Source: Gilliamella sp. wkB178 (GTDB lineage: Bacteria > Pseudomonadota > Gammaproteobacteria > Enterobacterales > Orbaceae). Taken from it: a stretch of DNA of 64,000 bases. Position 1 is the stretch's first letter; every line of letters begins with the position of its first letter. This document shows, in pieces, positions 47,845 to 59,518 of the stretch. The translations under genes were made by a program, and so were the position numbers. Location: NCBI RefSeq assembly GCF_001690705.1, contig NZ_LZGK01000014.1:223600-287599 (forward strand), given 5' to 3'. The notes beneath the pieces were generated by a model. That model was not told the DNA's origin. It did not search any database and saw nothing but the letters and a program-made list of their open reading frames with translations.

Positions 47845-48891
47845 TTGGATAATCTAACCATTGCGTTAGATGCTATGAGCGGGGACTTCGGTCCTCGTAT
47901 TGTTGTTCCTGCTGCAATACAAGCACTAAATCGTTACCCAAATCTAGCAATTTTTCTGGTGGGTGAACCAACAGAAATCAGTCTTTTTTTGTCCAAAGAA
48001 AATACTCAACTTGTTACTCAATATCAAAATAGTGATCGTTTAATTATTGTTGAATCAACATCTATTATTGCTAATGATATGAAACCTGCTTATGCCATTC
48101 GGCATAGTCAAGGTTCGTCAATGAGAATAGCTCTTGAGTTGGTTAAAGACAATAAGGCTCAAGCATGCGTAAGCTCTGGTAATACTGGTGCGTTGATGGG
48201 ATTATCTAAATTATTGCTTCATTCGCTAACCGGTATTGATCGTCCTGCATTAGTTGCAACTATACCCGCACTAAATAATCAAAATACCGTCGTCCTCGAC
48301 TTAGGTGCTAATGCTGAATGTGATACTAATATGTTAGTGCAATTTGCCATAATGGGCGAGATTCTGGCCAAAACAGTGCTTAAGCTCCCTCATCCTCGGG
48401 TAGCTTTATTAAATATTGGTGAAGAAGATATTAAAGGGTTGGACAAGATTCGTTCAGCTGCTGCTATTTTGAAAGCCAATGAGCAAATTAATTTCATCGG
48501 TTATTTGGAAGGGAATGAACTGTTAACAGGTAAAACAGATGTATTAGTATGTGATGGTTTTGTTGGTAATGTGACGCTAAAAACGGTAGAAGGTTTGATT
48601 AAGATTTTTATGTCATCATTTAAATTATCATTACAGAAAAATTCGTTATTCATGAAATTATTGAGTAAGTGGCTACAAAGAAAGATCGCAAAAAATTTTG
48701 GTTATTTAGACCCCGGACGTTATAATGGAGCTTGTTTGCTTGGACTTCGAAGTATTGTGATCAAAAGTCACGGTAGTGCCAATCAAAAATCCTTTTTTGC
48801 AGCAATAGAACAAGCTATTTTGGCTATACAAACAAATATACCAGAGAAGATTGCTAGCAGTCTTTCTTCCGCACTACCTAAGAGCGAATAA
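47845..48891 (+). CDS. plsX: Phosphate acyltransferase PlsX
   Basis: PlsX makes acyl-phosphate from acyl-ACP for glycerol-3-phosphate acylation in phospholipid synthesis, acting at the inner face of the membrane. The 348 residues show IALDAMSGDFGP, SSGNTGALMGLSKLL, VLDLGANAECD and CDGFVGNVTLKTVEG. The start is a TTG (47845) with AGGTGA upstream, and matches the E. coli N-terminus. The next ATG in frame would remove the first conserved strand. Confidence 0.95.
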   Translation: MDNLTIALDAMSGDFGPRIVVPAAIQALNRYPNLAIFLVGEPTEISLFLSKENTQLVTQYQNSDRLIIVESTSIIANDMKPAYAIRHSQGSSMRIALELVKDNKAQACVSSGNTGALMGLSKLLLHSLTGIDRPALVATIPALNNQNTVVLDLGANAECDTNMLVQFAIMGEILAKTVLKLPHPRVALLNIGEEDIKGLDKIRSAAAILKANEQINFIGYLEGNELLTGKTDVLVCDGFVGNVTLKTVEGLIKIFMSSFKLSLQKNSLFMKLLSKWLQRKIAKNFGYLDPGRYNGACLLGLRSIVIKSHGSANQKSFFAAIEQAILAIQTNIPEKIASSLSSALPKSE

Positions 48892-48895
48892 ATAG

Positions 48896-49849
48896 ATGTA
48901 TACAAAGATATTAGGAACGGGGAGTTATCTTCCCAAACACATTAGAACCAATGCCGATCTGGAAAAAATGGTGGATACCAGTGATGAGTGGATCACAACC
49001 CGTACCGGTATCAAGGAAAGGCGAATTGCTGCTCCAGATGAAACAGTCGTTACTATGGCTTATGAGGCAGCAATAAATGCCATTGAAATGGCTAAGATTG
49101 ATAAAAATGAAATCGGCTTAATTATTGTTGCCACAGCAACATCAGTTAATGCTTTTCCAAGTTCTGCTACTGAATTACAAGCCAAATTAGATATTGCTGA
49201 CATGATTGCGTTTGATGTGTCCGCTGCATGCTCAGGATTTGTTTATGCATTAGATATTGCCGATAAATATATTAAAAGCGGCGCCATAAAATATGCTTTA
49301 GTTGTTGGTTCTGACATGTTAACTCGAGGAGTTGATCCAAGCGATCGTGGTACGGTCATTATTTTTGGTGATGGTGCCGGAGCCGTCGTCGTTGGAGCAT
49401 CGGATGAACCCGGTATTATTGCTTCACATTTACATGCAGATGGCCGTTATGGGGATTTGTTAAAATATCCATACGTAGATCGTCGTGACATCACTAATCC
49501 TGTATATATGACAATGCATGGAAATGAAGTGTTTAAAATTGCAGTTAAAGAGCTTTCAAATTTAGTAGATGAGCTTTTAACTGAAAATGCCTTTAATAAA
49601 ACCGATTTGGATTGGTTAGTCCCTCACCAAGCTAATTTAAGAATTATTACTGCTACCGCTAAACGTTTAGATATGGATATGAGCAAAGTTATTGTTACCC
49701 TTGATAAACAAGGCAACACTTCAGCTGCTTCGGTTCCCTGTGCTTTAGATGTTGGTGTCCGAGATGGGCGTATTAAACGCGGGCAATTGATTTTATTAGA
49801 GGCTTTTGGTGGTGGATTTGTTTGGGGATCAGCCCTAATTAGATTTTAA
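48896..49849 (+). CDS. fabH: Beta-ketoacyl-ACP synthase III
   Basis: FabH starts fatty acid synthesis by condensing acetyl-CoA with malonyl-ACP. The 317 residues (E. coli also 317) show [14 protein letters not shown], the active-site cysteine in [11 protein letters not shown], the histidine in [10 protein letters not shown], and the asparagine in GNTSAASVP. It begins 4 nt after plsX. Confidence 0.97.
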   Translation: MYTKILGTGSYLPKHIRTNADLEKMVDTSDEWITTRTGIKERRIAAPDETVVTMAYEAAINAIEMAKIDKNEIGLIIVATATSVNAFPSSATELQAKLDIADMIAFDVSAACSGFVYALDIADKYIKSGAIKYALVVGSDMLTRGVDPSDRGTVIIFGDGAGAVVVGASDEPGIIASHLHADGRYGDLLKYPYVDRRDITNPVYMTMHGNEVFKIAVKELSNLVDELLTENAFNKTDLDWLVPHQANLRIITATAKRLDMDMSKVIVTLDKQGNTSAASVPCALDVGVRDGRIKRGQLILLEAFGGGFVWGSALIRF

Positions 49850-49886
49850 TAATAAGTTATATTTTTGAATGATCAAGGATTTAGTA

Positions 49887-50822
49887 ATGACCAAATTTGC
49901 AATGGTATTCCCGGGACAAGGCTCACAAGCCGTCGGTATGTTAAAAGATTTAGCCGATAATTATCCTATTGTGAAAGCAACATTTGATGAAGCTTCTGAA
50001 GTTTTGGGCTATGATTTATGGGCTCTCGTACAACAAGGCCCGGCGGAAGAATTAAATAAAACCTGGCAAACACAACCAGCATTACTAGCTTCATCGGTAG
50101 CTATTTTTAGAGTTTGGCAGAGTTTGCATGGCAACCTACCAGAATTTATGGCTGGTCATAGTTTGGGGGAATACTCAGCTTTAGTTTGTGCCGGAGTAAT
50201 TGATTTTAAAGATGCGATTAAGTTAGTTGAACTTCGTGGAAAATTAATGCAAGAGGCCGTACCAAGTGGAACCGGTGCAATGTATGCCATTATTGGATTA
50301 GATAATGAGTCAATCAGCAAAGCCTGTGACCAAGCAGCACAAGGCCAAGTGGTGGCTCCTGTTAATTTTAATTCACCAGGACAAGTTGTTATCGCTGGTA
50401 ATAAAGAGGCGGTTGAGCGAGCAGGTGTGTTATGTAAAGAAGCTGGTGCTAAACGAGCGCTGCCACTTGCAGTGAGTGTGCCATCGCATTGTGCATTAAT
50501 GAAACCGGCAGCCGATAAATTAGCCGATACATTAAATACCATTACCTTCAATTCACCAAAATTTTCGGTGATTAATAATGTTAATGTTAAAATTGAAACA
50601 TCAGCTGAAAATATAAAAGCAGCTTTAATTGCGCAACTGTATAGCCCGGTTCGTTGGACTGAAACAGTTGAATTTATGGCTAAACAAGGAGTGACACTTT
50701 TAGTTGAAATGGGACCTGGTAAAGTGTTAACTGGTTTAACTAAACGTATTGTTGATTCACTTTCAAGTTGCGCTGTTAATGATAAAGCTTCATTAGATGT
50801 GGCACTAGAAAATACAAAGTAA
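49887..50822 (+). CDS. fabD: Malonyl-CoA:ACP transacylase
   Basis: FabD loads malonyl groups onto ACP. The catalytic serine is in the GHSLGEYSALV motif (about Ser91), and the N-terminus FAMVFPGQGSQAVGM and the C-terminal PSHCALM (catalytic His) are standard. The ATG at 49887, preceded by AAGGA, gives MTKFAMVFPG and 311 residues; an upstream ATG at 49869 adds six non-homologous residues. It sits between fabH and fabG. Confidence 0.97.
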   Translation: MTKFAMVFPGQGSQAVGMLKDLADNYPIVKATFDEASEVLGYDLWALVQQGPAEELNKTWQTQPALLASSVAIFRVWQSLHGNLPEFMAGHSLGEYSALVCAGVIDFKDAIKLVELRGKLMQEAVPSGTGAMYAIIGLDNESISKACDQAAQGQVVAPVNFNSPGQVVIAGNKEAVERAGVLCKEAGAKRALPLAVSVPSHCALMKPAADKLADTLNTITFNSPKFSVINNVNVKIETSAENIKAALIAQLYSPVRWTETVEFMAKQGVTLLVEMGPGKVLTGLTKRIVDSLSSCAVNDKASLDVALENTK

Positions 50823-50841
50823 ATGATAAACAGAGGTAGTT

Positions 50842-51576
50842 ATGAATCTATCAGGAAAAATTGCTTTAGTGACTGGCGCTAGCCGTGGTATTGGTAAAGC
50901 AATTGCAGAAAAGTTGGTTGCTTGTGGTGCCACTGTAATAGGTACGGCAACAACCGAAAAAGGCGCTGAAGCTATTAGCCATTATTTAGGCTCAAAAGGT
51001 AAAGGTTTTGCTTTAAACGTAACCGATGAAGCCTCTATTGAGTCAGTGATTAATGCTATTAAAACGGAATTTGGTGATATTGATATTTTAGTTAACAATG
51101 CTGGTATTACTCGTGATAACTTGTTAATGAGAATGAAAGAAGACGAATGGCAAGATATCCTAGATACTAATTTAACTTCGGTATTCCGTTTATCTAAAGC
51201 ATTAATGCGCACTATGATGAAAAAACGTTATGGACGAATTGTTACAATTGGTTCAGTCGTTGGTACTATGGGCAATGCCGGGCAAGCTAATTATGCGGCT
51301 GCAAAAGCTGGATTAATCGGTTTTAGTAAATCACTAGCACGAGAAGTCGCATCACGAGGTATTACTGTTAATGTTGTAGCACCAGGTTTTATTGCTACTG
51401 ATATGACCGAAGCACTAACTGATGAACAAAAAGCATTAACTCTGGCTCAAGTTCCTACCGGACGTTTAGGTGAACCAGCAGAAATTGCTAATGCGGTAGC
51501 ATTTCTAGTTTCCGACGAGGCATCTTACATCACAGGTGAAACTTTACATGTCAATGGTGGCATGTATATGGTGTAA
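50842..51576 (+). CDS. fabG: 3-oxoacyl-ACP reductase
   Basis: FabG reduces 3-oxoacyl-ACP with NADPH. The 244 residues carry the short-chain dehydrogenase fold: VTGASRGIGKAIA (cofactor loop), NNAGITRDNLLMRM, and the catalytic Ser-Tyr-Lys as GSVVG and YAAAK. GAGGTAG precedes the ATG, 19 nt after fabD. Confidence 0.97.
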   Translation: MNLSGKIALVTGASRGIGKAIAEKLVACGATVIGTATTEKGAEAISHYLGSKGKGFALNVTDEASIESVINAIKTEFGDIDILVNNAGITRDNLLMRMKEDEWQDILDTNLTSVFRLSKALMRTMMKKRYGRIVTIGSVVGTMGNAGQANYAAAKAGLIGFSKSLAREVASRGITVNVVAPGFIATDMTEALTDEQKALTLAQVPTGRLGEPAEIANAVAFLVSDEASYITGETLHVNGGMYMV

Positions 51577-51726
51577 TGAGTCAGAATAGTGTAAAATAGA
51601 TCAAAATTTTGATAATTTGTACAAAAATTAAGCAATTGGGTTGAAAAATAGTTTGCATCTTTTTCAACATTTTATAAACTTACATTCACTGCCACTTTCG
51701 GCGATTTTTATAGGAAAAAAAAGAGT

Positions 51727-51960
51727 ATGAGCACTATTGAAGAGCGAGTTAAGAAAATTATTGTTGAGCAACTTGGTGTGAAAGAGGAAGAAGTTAAAAA
51801 TGAATCTTCTTTCGTTGAAGATCTTGGCGCTGACTCTCTTGATACTGTTGAACTAGTTATGGCTTTAGAAGAAGAATTTGATACAGAAATTCCTGATGAA
51901 GAAGCTGAGAAAATCACTACTGTTCAATCAGCAATTGATTATATTACTGCAAATCAGTAA
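51727..51960 (+). CDS. acpP: Acyl carrier protein
   Basis: A 77-residue acidic four-helix protein that carries growing acyl chains on a phosphopantetheine attached to the serine of [20 protein letters not shown] (Ser37). The length and sequence are nearly those of E. coli ACP. It is 150 nt after fabG, with a hairpin-capable AT-rich gap (GTTGAAAAA/TTTTTCAAC at 51640-51668) that may hold its own promoter or a processing site. Confidence 0.98.
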   Translation: MSTIEERVKKIIVEQLGVKEEEVKNESSFVEDLGADSLDTVELVMALEEEFDTEIPDEEAEKITTVQSAIDYITANQ

Positions 51961-51981
51961 GGTTACCAGCGTTTTCATAAT

Positions 51982-52001
51982 AGGCGGTCAGATGATCGCC
52001 T
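51982..52001 (+). terminator. Hairpin after acpP
   Basis: AGGCGGTCA and TGATCGCCT form a stem of up to 9 bp with one G-U, starting 22 nt after acpP and followed by AGTTTGTATTT. A partial terminator would let ACP be made in excess of FabF. Confidence 0.6.
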
Positions 52002-52120
52002 AGTTTGTATTTATGTCAATATTATTAAATTAATATAGATATGATGCAAAACTAGTGGAAACCAAGAAGTAAAATTCTCATTGATTCAAATTTCATTTCA
52101 ATCCTTTTCTGGAGGACAAT

Positions 52121-53365
52121 GTGTCTAAACGCAGAGTTGTTGTTACTGGAATGGGCATGATATCTCCAGTCGGCAATACAGTTGAATCCACCTGGCAAGC
52201 ATTATTAGCAGGTCAAAGTGGCGTTGAACTCATAGAACACTTTGATACAGCCCCATTCGCTACCCGTTTCGCCGCAATGGTTAAAAACTTTAATGGCGAA
52301 GATTATAATATTTCCCGTAAAGATGCACGTAAAATGGATTATTTTATCCAATATGGTATTGCTGCGGGTATGCAAGCAATGCAAGATGCTGGTATTGATA
52401 TTACCGAAGAAAACGCAGAACGTATTGGTTGTGCTATTGGTTCAGGTATTGGTGGATTAGGCTTAATTGAAGAAAATCATAGTGCACTAGTTAATGGTGG
52501 CCCTCGTAAAATTAGCCCATTTTTTGTACCTTCAACCATTGTTAATATGATAGCGGGTCATTTGTCTATTATTTATGGATTAAAAGGACCAAGTATAACT
52601 ATAGCAACTGCTTGTTCATCAGGCGTGCATAATATTGGTCATGCAGCGCGTATTATTGCTTATGGTGATGCAGATGCAATGTTAGCAGGTGGTGGTGAAA
52701 AAGCTAGTACTCCGTTAGGTATTGGTGGCTTTGGCGCAGCTCGGGCATTATCGACTAATAATGACAATCCTAAAGGCGCTAGCCGACCATGGGATAAAGA
52801 CCGTGATGGTTTTGTACTTGGTGATGGCGCAGGAATTTTGTTCTTAGAAGAATATGAACATGCCAAAAAACGTGGTGCTAAAATCTATGCCGAGGTTGTT
52901 GGTTTTGGTATGAGTGCAGATGCATATCATATGACTTCTCCCCCAGAAGATGGTAGTGGAGCAGCGTTAGCAATGAAATGTGCAATCCGCGATGCCGGTA
53001 TTACTCCTGAGCAAGTGGGTTACATTAATGCTCACGGCACATCGACACCTGCTGGTGATAAGGCTGAAACCCAAGCAGTAAAAAGTATTTTCAAAGAAAA
53101 TTCTCACAAAGTATTGGTTAGCTCTACCAAATCAATGATTGGTCATTTACTAGGGGCTGCCGGAGCTGTTGAATCAATTTTTACGGTGCTTGCATTGCGT
53201 GATCAAGCGGTTCCACCAACAATTAATCTAGATAATCCTGATGAAGGGTGTGATTTAGATTATGTTCCACATACTGCCCGCCAAGTCAAAAACTTAGAAT
53301 ATGCTTTATGTAATTCTTTCGGTTTTGGTGGTACTAACGGCTCCGTATTGTTTAAAAAAATCTAG
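52121..53365 (+). CDS. fabF: Beta-ketoacyl-ACP synthase II
   Basis: FabF elongates acyl-ACP by condensation with malonyl-ACP and adjusts unsaturated chain length. The 414 residues show the nucleophile Cys in [16 protein letters not shown], the two histidines in [11 protein letters not shown] and [12 protein letters not shown], and a C-terminal [10 protein letters not shown]. It starts at GTG with a GGAGGA site; the overlapping out-of-frame ATG two bases earlier is not used. No fabB paralogue is in the window. Confidence 0.97.
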   Translation: MSKRRVVVTGMGMISPVGNTVESTWQALLAGQSGVELIEHFDTAPFATRFAAMVKNFNGEDYNISRKDARKMDYFIQYGIAAGMQAMQDAGIDITEENAERIGCAIGSGIGGLGLIEENHSALVNGGPRKISPFFVPSTIVNMIAGHLSIIYGLKGPSITIATACSSGVHNIGHAARIIAYGDADAMLAGGGEKASTPLGIGGFGAARALSTNNDNPKGASRPWDKDRDGFVLGDGAGILFLEEYEHAKKRGAKIYAEVVGFGMSADAYHMTSPPEDGSGAALAMKCAIRDAGITPEQVGYINAHGTSTPAGDKAETQAVKSIFKENSHKVLVSSTKSMIGHLLGAAGAVESIFTVLALRDQAVPPTINLDNPDEGCDLDYVPHTARQVKNLEYALCNSFGFGGTNGSVLFKKI

Positions 53366-53377
53366 TTCTTTTTTATT

Positions 53378-53403
53378 CCGCCGATTATCTTAAATATCGG
53401 CGG
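53378..53403 (+). terminator. GC-rich hairpin after fabF
   Basis: CCGCCGAT and ATCGGCGG pair over 8 bp around a 10-nt loop, 12 nt after fabF. The downstream tract ACTTCATTTATATT is only mildly T-rich. It probably ends the fab operon. A -10-like TATAAT at 53479-53484 may serve dnaE. Confidence 0.65.
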
Positions 53404-53520
53404 ACTTCATTTATATTATTACTATTATCTATTATTTTTCTTTCATAAACGGAATAAGAATATTTAAACTGCTTATGTTATAATTACGAATATTTTTATT
53501 TTGTAATTTTTTTGGTAATT

Positions 53521-56500
53521 ATGGCAGAACATAAGTTTATTCATCTTCATTTGCATAGTGACTTTTCGATGGTTGACGGCATTGCAAAAGTTAATACGTT
53601 AGTAAATGAGGTGAGCAAATTGCAGATGCCTGCTTTTGCAATTACTGATTTTTGTAATCTTTGTGGATTAGTAAAATTTTATGGTTCGGCAATGTCTAAA
53701 GGAATTAAGCCGATCATCGGTGCCGATCTAGCAATTAGAAGTGTCAATTTACCAGATGATATTTACCATCTGACAATCTTAGCCGCTAATAATGAAGGGT
53801 ATCAAAATCTTACTCTATTAATATCTAAAGCTTATCAACGAGGCTATATTGGTGATTTACCAGTTGTTGATGCTGAATGGTTAGTAGAACACTGTAAAGG
53901 TTTAATTGTACTAGCTGGTCGAAACAGTGATATTGGTATTGGCATTATCCGTAATAATCACACAATAATTGATAAGGCAATTCAATTTTATGTTGATAAT
54001 TTTGCTGATCATTTTTATTTTGAATTAGTACGAACTAAACGACTTAACGAAGAATTATTTATCCATACCGCAGTACAACTTGCTGAACAACATACGTTAC
54101 CTGTTGTGGCAACAAATGATGTCCGTTTTCTAAATTCTTCAGATTTTGAAGCTCATGAAATTCGGGTGGCAATCCATGATGGTAATACATTAGACGATCC
54201 GAATAGACCAAAAAATTACTCGCCAGAACAATATTTACGCACTGAACAAGAAATGTGTGAACTATTTTCTGATCTTCCTGAAGCATTAGAAAATAGTGTT
54301 GAAATTGCAAAACGGTGTAATGTTACAATTCGATTAGGGGAATATTTTTTACCTAAATTTCCTACGGGAGATATGTCGACTGAAGATTTTTTAGTACATA
54401 AGTCTCGGATAGGATTAGAGGAACGGCTTGAATTTCTTTTCCCTGACCCTGAAATTCGAAAACAAAGACGATCAGTGTATGACGAACGCTTAGAAACAGA
54501 ATTAACCGTAATTAACCAAATGGGCTTCCCTGGTTATTTCTTGATTGTTATGGAATTCATACAATGGTCAAAAGATAACGATATTCCTGTTGGTCCAGGA
54601 AGAGGTTCAGGTGCTGGTTCATTAGTTGCCTATTCTCTAAAAATTACTGATTTAGATCCTTTAGCATTTGATCTCCTTTTCGAACGATTTTTAAATCCTG
54701 AACGTGTTTCAATGCCTGATTTTGATGTCGACTTTTGTATGGAAAAGCGTGATCTAGTTATTGATCATGTTGCAGAAATGTATGGTCGCGACGCAGTATC
54801 ACAAATTATAACCTTTGGTACAATGGCAGCTAAAGCTGTTATTCGAGATGTGGGGCGAGTACTTGGGCATCCATATGGTTTTGTAGATCGGATTGCAAAA
54901 CTGATTCCTTTAGATCCAGGCATGACATTAGCTAAAGCTTTTGAAGTAGAACCTCAACTTCAAGAATTATATGATAATAATGAAGAAATTAAATCACTAA
55001 TTGATATTGCTCGCCAATTAGAAGGTGTAACTCGTAACGCTGGTAAACATGCCGGTGGTGTGGTGATTTCACCTACTAAAATCACTGATTTTTCACCAAT
55101 TTATTGTGATCCGGAAGGAAATCATCCGGTTACTCAATTTGATAAAAATGATGTTGAATATGCTGGCTTAGTCAAATTTGACTTTTTAGGACTGAGAACA
55201 TTAACCATTATTGATTGGGCTATCAAAATGATTAATGAACGCCAAGCTAGAGAAGGCAAGAAGAAAATTGATATTACTCATATCCCGCTTAATGACGAAA
55301 AATCTTTTGAATTATTATTAAAGGCGGAAACGACCGCGGTATTTCAGCTTGAATCCCGAGGCATGAAGGATTTAATCAGACGGTTAAAACCAGACTGTTT
55401 TGAAGATATGATTGCTTTAGTAGCATTATTCCGTCCAGGACCGTTACAATCTGGTATGGTAGATAACTTTATTGATCGTAAACATGGTCGAGAAGAAGTT
55501 TCCTATCCAGATATAAATCACCAACATGAATCTTTAAAGCCTATTTTAGAACCAACATATGGCATTATTTTGTATCAAGAACAAGTGATGCAAATTGCAC
55601 AAACCTTATCAGGTTATACTTTAGGTGGTGCTGATTTGCTTCGACGAGCAATGGGTAAGAAAAAACCTGAAGAAATGGCTAAACAACGTTCGGTGTTTAA
55701 AGAAGGCGCCGAAAAACAAGGTGTGGATGGTGAACTTTCCATGCGCATATTTGATCTAGTTGAGAAGTTTGCGGGTTATGGATTTAATAAGTCACATTCT
55801 GCTGCATATGCTCTTGTTTCTTATCAAACTTTATGGTTGAAAACGCATTATCCTGCGGAGTTTATGGCAGCAGTAATGACAGCTGACATGGATAATACTG
55901 ATAAAATTGTTGGTTTAGTTGATGAATGTTTACGAATGGGGTTAAAAGTTAATCCGCCCGACATAAATAGTGGACTTTATCACTTTCATGTAAATGATAA
56001 AGGTGAAATTGTTTATGGTATAGGTGCCATAAAAGGTGTGGGTGAAGGTCCAATAGAAGCAATTGTTGAAGCACGTAATAGTGGTGGCTATTTTAAAAAT
56101 ATTTTTGAACTTTGTGCTCGTAGTGATATGAAGAAAATTAATCGCCGAGTACTCGAAAAACTAACTATGGCTGGTGCATTTGATAAATTAGGACCACATA
56201 GGGCTGCGATTTTACATAGTATTAATGACGCAATGCAAGCCGCTGATCAATATGCTAAAGCTCAAGATATTGGTCAAGAAGATATGTTTGGTGTTTTAGC
56301 CGAAGAACCAGAACAAGTAGAACATGCTTATGCCGCGGTTCCTGAGTTGCCAGAACAAGTTTTACTTGATGGTGAACGTGATGCATTAGGTCTTTATTTA
56401 ACCGGACATCCAGTTACTCAATATTTAAAGGAACTGAATCGTTATGCTGGCGGTCTACGTATTAGTGAGGCTTCACCAACTGGTTGGGGGAAAATGATAA

Positions 56501-56997
56501 CCCTTGCAGGCATTGTGGTTGATGCTAGAGTAAGGATCACTAAGAAAGGTAATAGAATTGGTTTATTTACTTTAGACGATCGATCTGGTCGTATAGAGGC
56601 TATGCTTTTTGCCGATACATTAGAAAAATTCGAACACTTGTTAGTAAAAGATAAAATTTTAATAGTTACTGGGCAAGTCAGTAATGATGATTTTAATGGT
56701 GGGCTTAAAATGTCAGTTCGTGAAATTGTTGATCTGAAAGATGCTCGGGCTAAATATGTTAAAGGACTCGCCGTAACTTTGGTTGAAAATGAAGTTAATC
56801 GTGCAATGTTACCGCGGTTACAACAAGTTTTTGAACCTTTTCGACATGGAAGTGTACCAGTTAATCTTTATTACCAGAGAGATGATAGCGTTGTAAGAAT
56901 TCAATTTGGAACCGCATGGAGAGTAATACCAGAAGATGCACTTATTATTGAATTAAAGACATTATTTGGTAATGACCGCATTGAGTTTGAATTTTAA
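53521..56997 (+). CDS. dnaE: DNA polymerase III alpha subunit
   Basis: The replicative polymerase catalytic subunit, 1158 residues (1160 in E. coli). It has the N-terminal PHP domain ([13 protein letters not shown]), the polymerase aspartates in [30 protein letters not shown], the helix-hairpin-helix region, and a C-terminal OB domain (about 980-1080). The ATG at 53521 gives [16 protein letters not shown]; the frame opens at 53512, but that start is not homologous. The ribosome-binding site is weak. dnaE followed by accA is the E. coli order, but fabF rather than rnhB lies upstream. Confidence 0.97.
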   Translation: MAEHKFIHLHLHSDFSMVDGIAKVNTLVNEVSKLQMPAFAITDFCNLCGLVKFYGSAMSKGIKPIIGADLAIRSVNLPDDIYHLTILAANNEGYQNLTLLISKAYQRGYIGDLPVVDAEWLVEHCKGLIVLAGRNSDIGIGIIRNNHTIIDKAIQFYVDNFADHFYFELVRTKRLNEELFIHTAVQLAEQHTLPVVATNDVRFLNSSDFEAHEIRVAIHDGNTLDDPNRPKNYSPEQYLRTEQEMCELFSDLPEALENSVEIAKRCNVTIRLGEYFLPKFPTGDMSTEDFLVHKSRIGLEERLEFLFPDPEIRKQRRSVYDERLETELTVINQMGFPGYFLIVMEFIQWSKDNDIPVGPGRGSGAGSLVAYSLKITDLDPLAFDLLFERFLNPERVSMPDFDVDFCMEKRDLVIDHVAEMYGRDAVSQIITFGTMAAKAVIRDVGRVLGHPYGFVDRIAKLIPLDPGMTLAKAFEVEPQLQELYDNNEEIKSLIDIARQLEGVTRNAGKHAGGVVISPTKITDFSPIYCDPEGNHPVTQFDKNDVEYAGLVKFDFLGLRTLTIIDWAIKMINERQAREGKKKIDITHIPLNDEKSFELLLKAETTAVFQLESRGMKDLIRRLKPDCFEDMIALVALFRPGPLQSGMVDNFIDRKHGREEVSYPDINHQHESLKPILEPTYGIILYQEQVMQIAQTLSGYTLGGADLLRRAMGKKKPEEMAKQRSVFKEGAEKQGVDGELSMRIFDLVEKFAGYGFNKSHSAAYALVSYQTLWLKTHYPAEFMAAVMTADMDNTDKIVGLVDECLRMGLKVNPPDINSGLYHFHVNDKGEIVYGIGAIKGVGEGPIEAIVEARNSGGYFKNIFELCARSDMKKINRRVLEKLTMAGAFDKLGPHRAAILHSINDAMQAADQYAKAQDIGQEDMFGVLAEEPEQVEHAYAAVPELPEQVLLDGERDALGLYLTGHPVTQYLKELNRYAGGLRISEASPTGWGKMITLAGIVVDARVRITKKGNRIGLFTLDDRSGRIEAMLFADTLEKFEHLLVKDKILIVTGQVSNDDFNGGLKMSVREIVDLKDARAKYVKGLAVTLVENEVNRAMLPRLQQVFEPFRHGSVPVNLYYQRDDSVVRIQFGTAWRVIPEDALIIELKTLFGNDRIEFEF

Positions 56998-57224
56998 TAA
57001 GTAATCAATTAAATAGTAGTATTTAGTTAAATACATAATGCCATGTTAATGAGTATAAATAGGATATTTTATTATTAACGCAAATGAAATAAATATAGAT
57101 GACTTCAATGAGTGTTACATAGTAGAATTGGCTTAATTTTATTTTAAGAAATAGTCAGTATATTAAGTTTATGTAATGTATTTATAAAAAATACAAAATA
57201 AAACAAGAGGCAATCATAATCGTT

Positions 57225-58184
57225 ATGAACAATTTTTTGGAATTTGAAAAGCCGATCGCGGAATTAGAAGTTAAAATTAATTCCTTAAAGAATATTGATT
57301 CACAACAAGTTGAATTAAATATCAATTTAGATAAAGAGATTAAACAATTAAATCAAAAAAGTCGTGAACTAACTAAAAAAATATTTTCAAATTTATCTCC
57401 TTGGGAAGTTGCACAATTAGCTAGGCACCCCAATCGACCTTATACTCTAGATTATATTAAAGAAATTTTTACTGATTTTGACGAATTAGCAGGTGATAGG
57501 GCTTATGCTGATGATAAAGCAATTGTTGGTGGTATAGCGCGTATTGATGAGCGCCCAGTAATGGTCATTGGTCATCAAAAAGGTCGTGAAACTAAACAAA
57601 AGATTTATCGTAATTTTGGTATGCCCGCACCTGAAGGCTATCGTAAAGCTTTGCGATTAATGCAATTAGCTGAGCGTTTTAAGCTACCAGTTATTACTTT
57701 TATTGATACACCCGGGGCTTATCCAGGAATTGGTGCTGAAGAACGCGGACAAGCCGAGGCGATTGCTCGTAATTTACGAGAAATGTCTCGTTTAAAAGTT
57801 CCTACTATTTGTACGGTAATAGGTGAAGGTGGTTCCGGAGGCGCTCTTGCTATTGGGGTATCAGATAAAGTTAATATGCTTCAATATAGTACTTACTCGG
57901 TGATTTCACCAGAAGGTTGTGCTTCAATTTTATGGAAAAGTGCGGATAAAGCACCTGTTGCTGCTGAGGCGATGAATATGACGGCGGATAAATTGTTAAA
58001 ATTAAATTTAATTGATTCCGTCATTCCTGAACCTCTTGGAGGAGCTCATCGCGATTATACCACTGTAGCTAGTTCTCTTAAAAAACAATTAATTAATGAT
58101 CTTAATGAACTTGAAAATATGGATTTATCAGTATTACTTGAAAGAAGATTTCAACGACTGATGAACTATGGTTATGTAAGATAA
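57225..58184 (+). CDS. accA: Acetyl-CoA carboxylase carboxyltransferase alpha subunit
   Basis: AccA with AccD transfers CO2 from carboxybiotin to acetyl-CoA, making malonyl-CoA for the Fab enzymes encoded upstream. The 319 residues (E. coli 319) start [15 protein letters not shown], and show the [36 protein letters not shown] and [15 protein letters not shown] blocks. It is 227 nt after dnaE in a gap with no recognisable gene. The AAGAGG site is 15 nt before the ATG, which is longer than usual. Confidence 0.97.
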   Translation: MNNFLEFEKPIAELEVKINSLKNIDSQQVELNINLDKEIKQLNQKSRELTKKIFSNLSPWEVAQLARHPNRPYTLDYIKEIFTDFDELAGDRAYADDKAIVGGIARIDERPVMVIGHQKGRETKQKIYRNFGMPAPEGYRKALRLMQLAERFKLPVITFIDTPGAYPGIGAEERGQAEAIARNLREMSRLKVPTICTVIGEGGSGGALAIGVSDKVNMLQYSTYSVISPEGCASILWKSADKAPVAAEAMNMTADKLLKLNLIDSVIPEPLGGAHRDYTTVASSLKKQLINDLNELENMDLSVLLERRFQRLMNYGYVR

Positions 58185-58205
58185 TTTCAATTTTGGAATG
58201 CTATT

Positions 58206-58574
58206 ATGGAAAAAGCGACCGGATTACAACGCATTATTAATGCAACCAAATATTCTATAAAGGGTTTTAAATCTGCGATTAAATATGAAACAGCTTTTCG
58301 CCAAGAATTGATTTTACTGATTGTTGCTTATATAACTGTTATGTTAATTGATTTTTCCATCTATGAACGTATTTTATTACTTGGTTCTATTGGGGTAGTG
58401 ATGATTGTGGAACTAATTAATAGTGCGATTGAGTGTGTTGTAGATCGAATTGGTAGTGAGCGACATGAGCTATCAGGTCGTGCCAAAGATTATGGTTCAG
58501 CTGCAGTTTGTCTATCGCTGGTACTAACGGTCATTTTGTGGATTTATCTATTTTCTTGTCACTTTTTTCCATAA
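58206..58574 (+). CDS. dgkA: Diacylglycerol kinase
   Basis: A 122-residue inner-membrane enzyme (E. coli DgkA also 122) that phosphorylates diacylglycerol, mainly from osmoregulated glucan synthesis, to phosphatidate. Three transmembrane helices follow an amphipathic N-terminus. The family signature VELINSAIECVVDRIGSERHELSGRAKDYGSAAV includes the catalytic Glu and metal-binding Glu. It follows accA by 21 nt. Confidence 0.96.
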   Translation: MEKATGLQRIINATKYSIKGFKSAIKYETAFRQELILLIVAYITVMLIDFSIYERILLLGSIGVVMIVELINSAIECVVDRIGSERHELSGRAKDYGSAAVCLSLVLTVILWIYLFSCHFFP

Positions 58575-58641
58575 TTTAAGTTAAATATTATTAGTTTCTT
58601 ATGTAATAAGTCTTGGTTATTATTGTAAACTTCAAGTTTGA

Positions 58642-58663
58642 AATGCGAGGTTATCCTCGCATT
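58642..58663. terminator. Hairpin between convergent dgkA and rlmJ
   Basis: AATGCGAGG and CCTCGCATT form a perfect 9-bp stem with a TTAT loop, 67 nt after dgkA and 12 nt past the leftward rlmJ stop. It is in the right place to act in both directions, though T-runs are weak. Confidence 0.6.
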
Positions 58664-58675
58664 GAACTAATAAAT

Positions 58676-59518
58676 CTATTCTGAAACTAGCTGTTTAATG
58701 GTGAAGCTTCCTGTTTTTTCGGTATCTAAAATCTCTTTTAACCATGGCATTATTGTTTGCATTTGTTGCTGTAATTTCCAAGGTGGATTTATAACTATCA
58801 TACCGGATGCAGTCATACCTTTTTGGTTATTATCTGGTTTTATAGCTAATTCAAATTGTGAAATTCGTTTAATACCTAAATTTACAATATTTTCAATCAT
58901 TCTCTGAGTTTGGGTACGAGAAACTACAGGGTACCAAATTAAATAAACTCCAGTAGCAAAACGTTTATATGCATCTAGTATGGCTGTTGGAATTTGTTGG
59001 TAATCGTTTTTGATCTCATAAGAGGGATCAATCAATATAATACCTCGGCGTGATTTAGGCGGTAATTTCGATTTTAGTTGGGCAAAGCCATCTTCACGTA
59101 ACACCCTGGATCGTTTATGTTTACTGAATTCCTGTCTTAATAATGGATAATCAGTTGGATGTAATTCAGTAAGATTGAGTTGATCTTGTTCACGTAATAA
59201 CTGTTTGGCAATTAATGGTGACCCCGGATAATATTTTAAGGTTTCATAAGGATTATAACGTTTTAAAATAGAAATATAGGTATTGAGTAAATCAGGGATG
59301 TTTGGTTGTTGCCAGATTAAGTTAATACCTGATAAGTACTCCCCAGTTTTTTCTGCATGTTCACCTTGCAATAAATATCGTCCAGCACCGGAATGAGTAT
59401 CTAAATATAAAAATGGTTTTTCTTTTTCTTTTAATGCTTCTATGCAAAGGGTTAATACAATATGTTTTAATACGTCAGCATGATTGCCAGCATGATAACT
59501 ATGGCGATAACTTAACAT
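58676..59518 (-). CDS. rlmJ: 23S rRNA (adenine-2030-N6)-methyltransferase
   Basis: RlmJ methylates A2030 of 23S rRNA using SAM. The 280 residues (E. coli 280) start MLSYRHSYHAGNHADVLKH and show FLYLDTHSGAGRY and the catalytic ILIDPSYE (D/NPPY-type motif). Its ATG shares one base with the stop of the preceding membrane protein gene (TAATG), so it is translationally coupled. It is the last gene of the leftward metK-sprT-membrane protein-rlmJ group; SAM made by MetK is its co-substrate. Confidence 0.95.
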   Translation of the reverse strand: MLSYRHSYHAGNHADVLKHIVLTLCIEALKEKEKPFLYLDTHSGAGRYLLQGEHAEKTGEYLSGINLIWQQPNIPDLLNTYISILKRYNPYETLKYYPGSPLIAKQLLREQDQLNLTELHPTDYPLLRQEFSKHKRSRVLREDGFAQLKSKLPPKSRRGIILIDPSYEIKNDYQQIPTAILDAYKRFATGVYLIWYPVVSRTQTQRMIENIVNLGIKRISQFELAIKPDNNQKGMTASGMIVINPPWKLQQQMQTIMPWLKEILDTEKTGSFTIKQLVSE

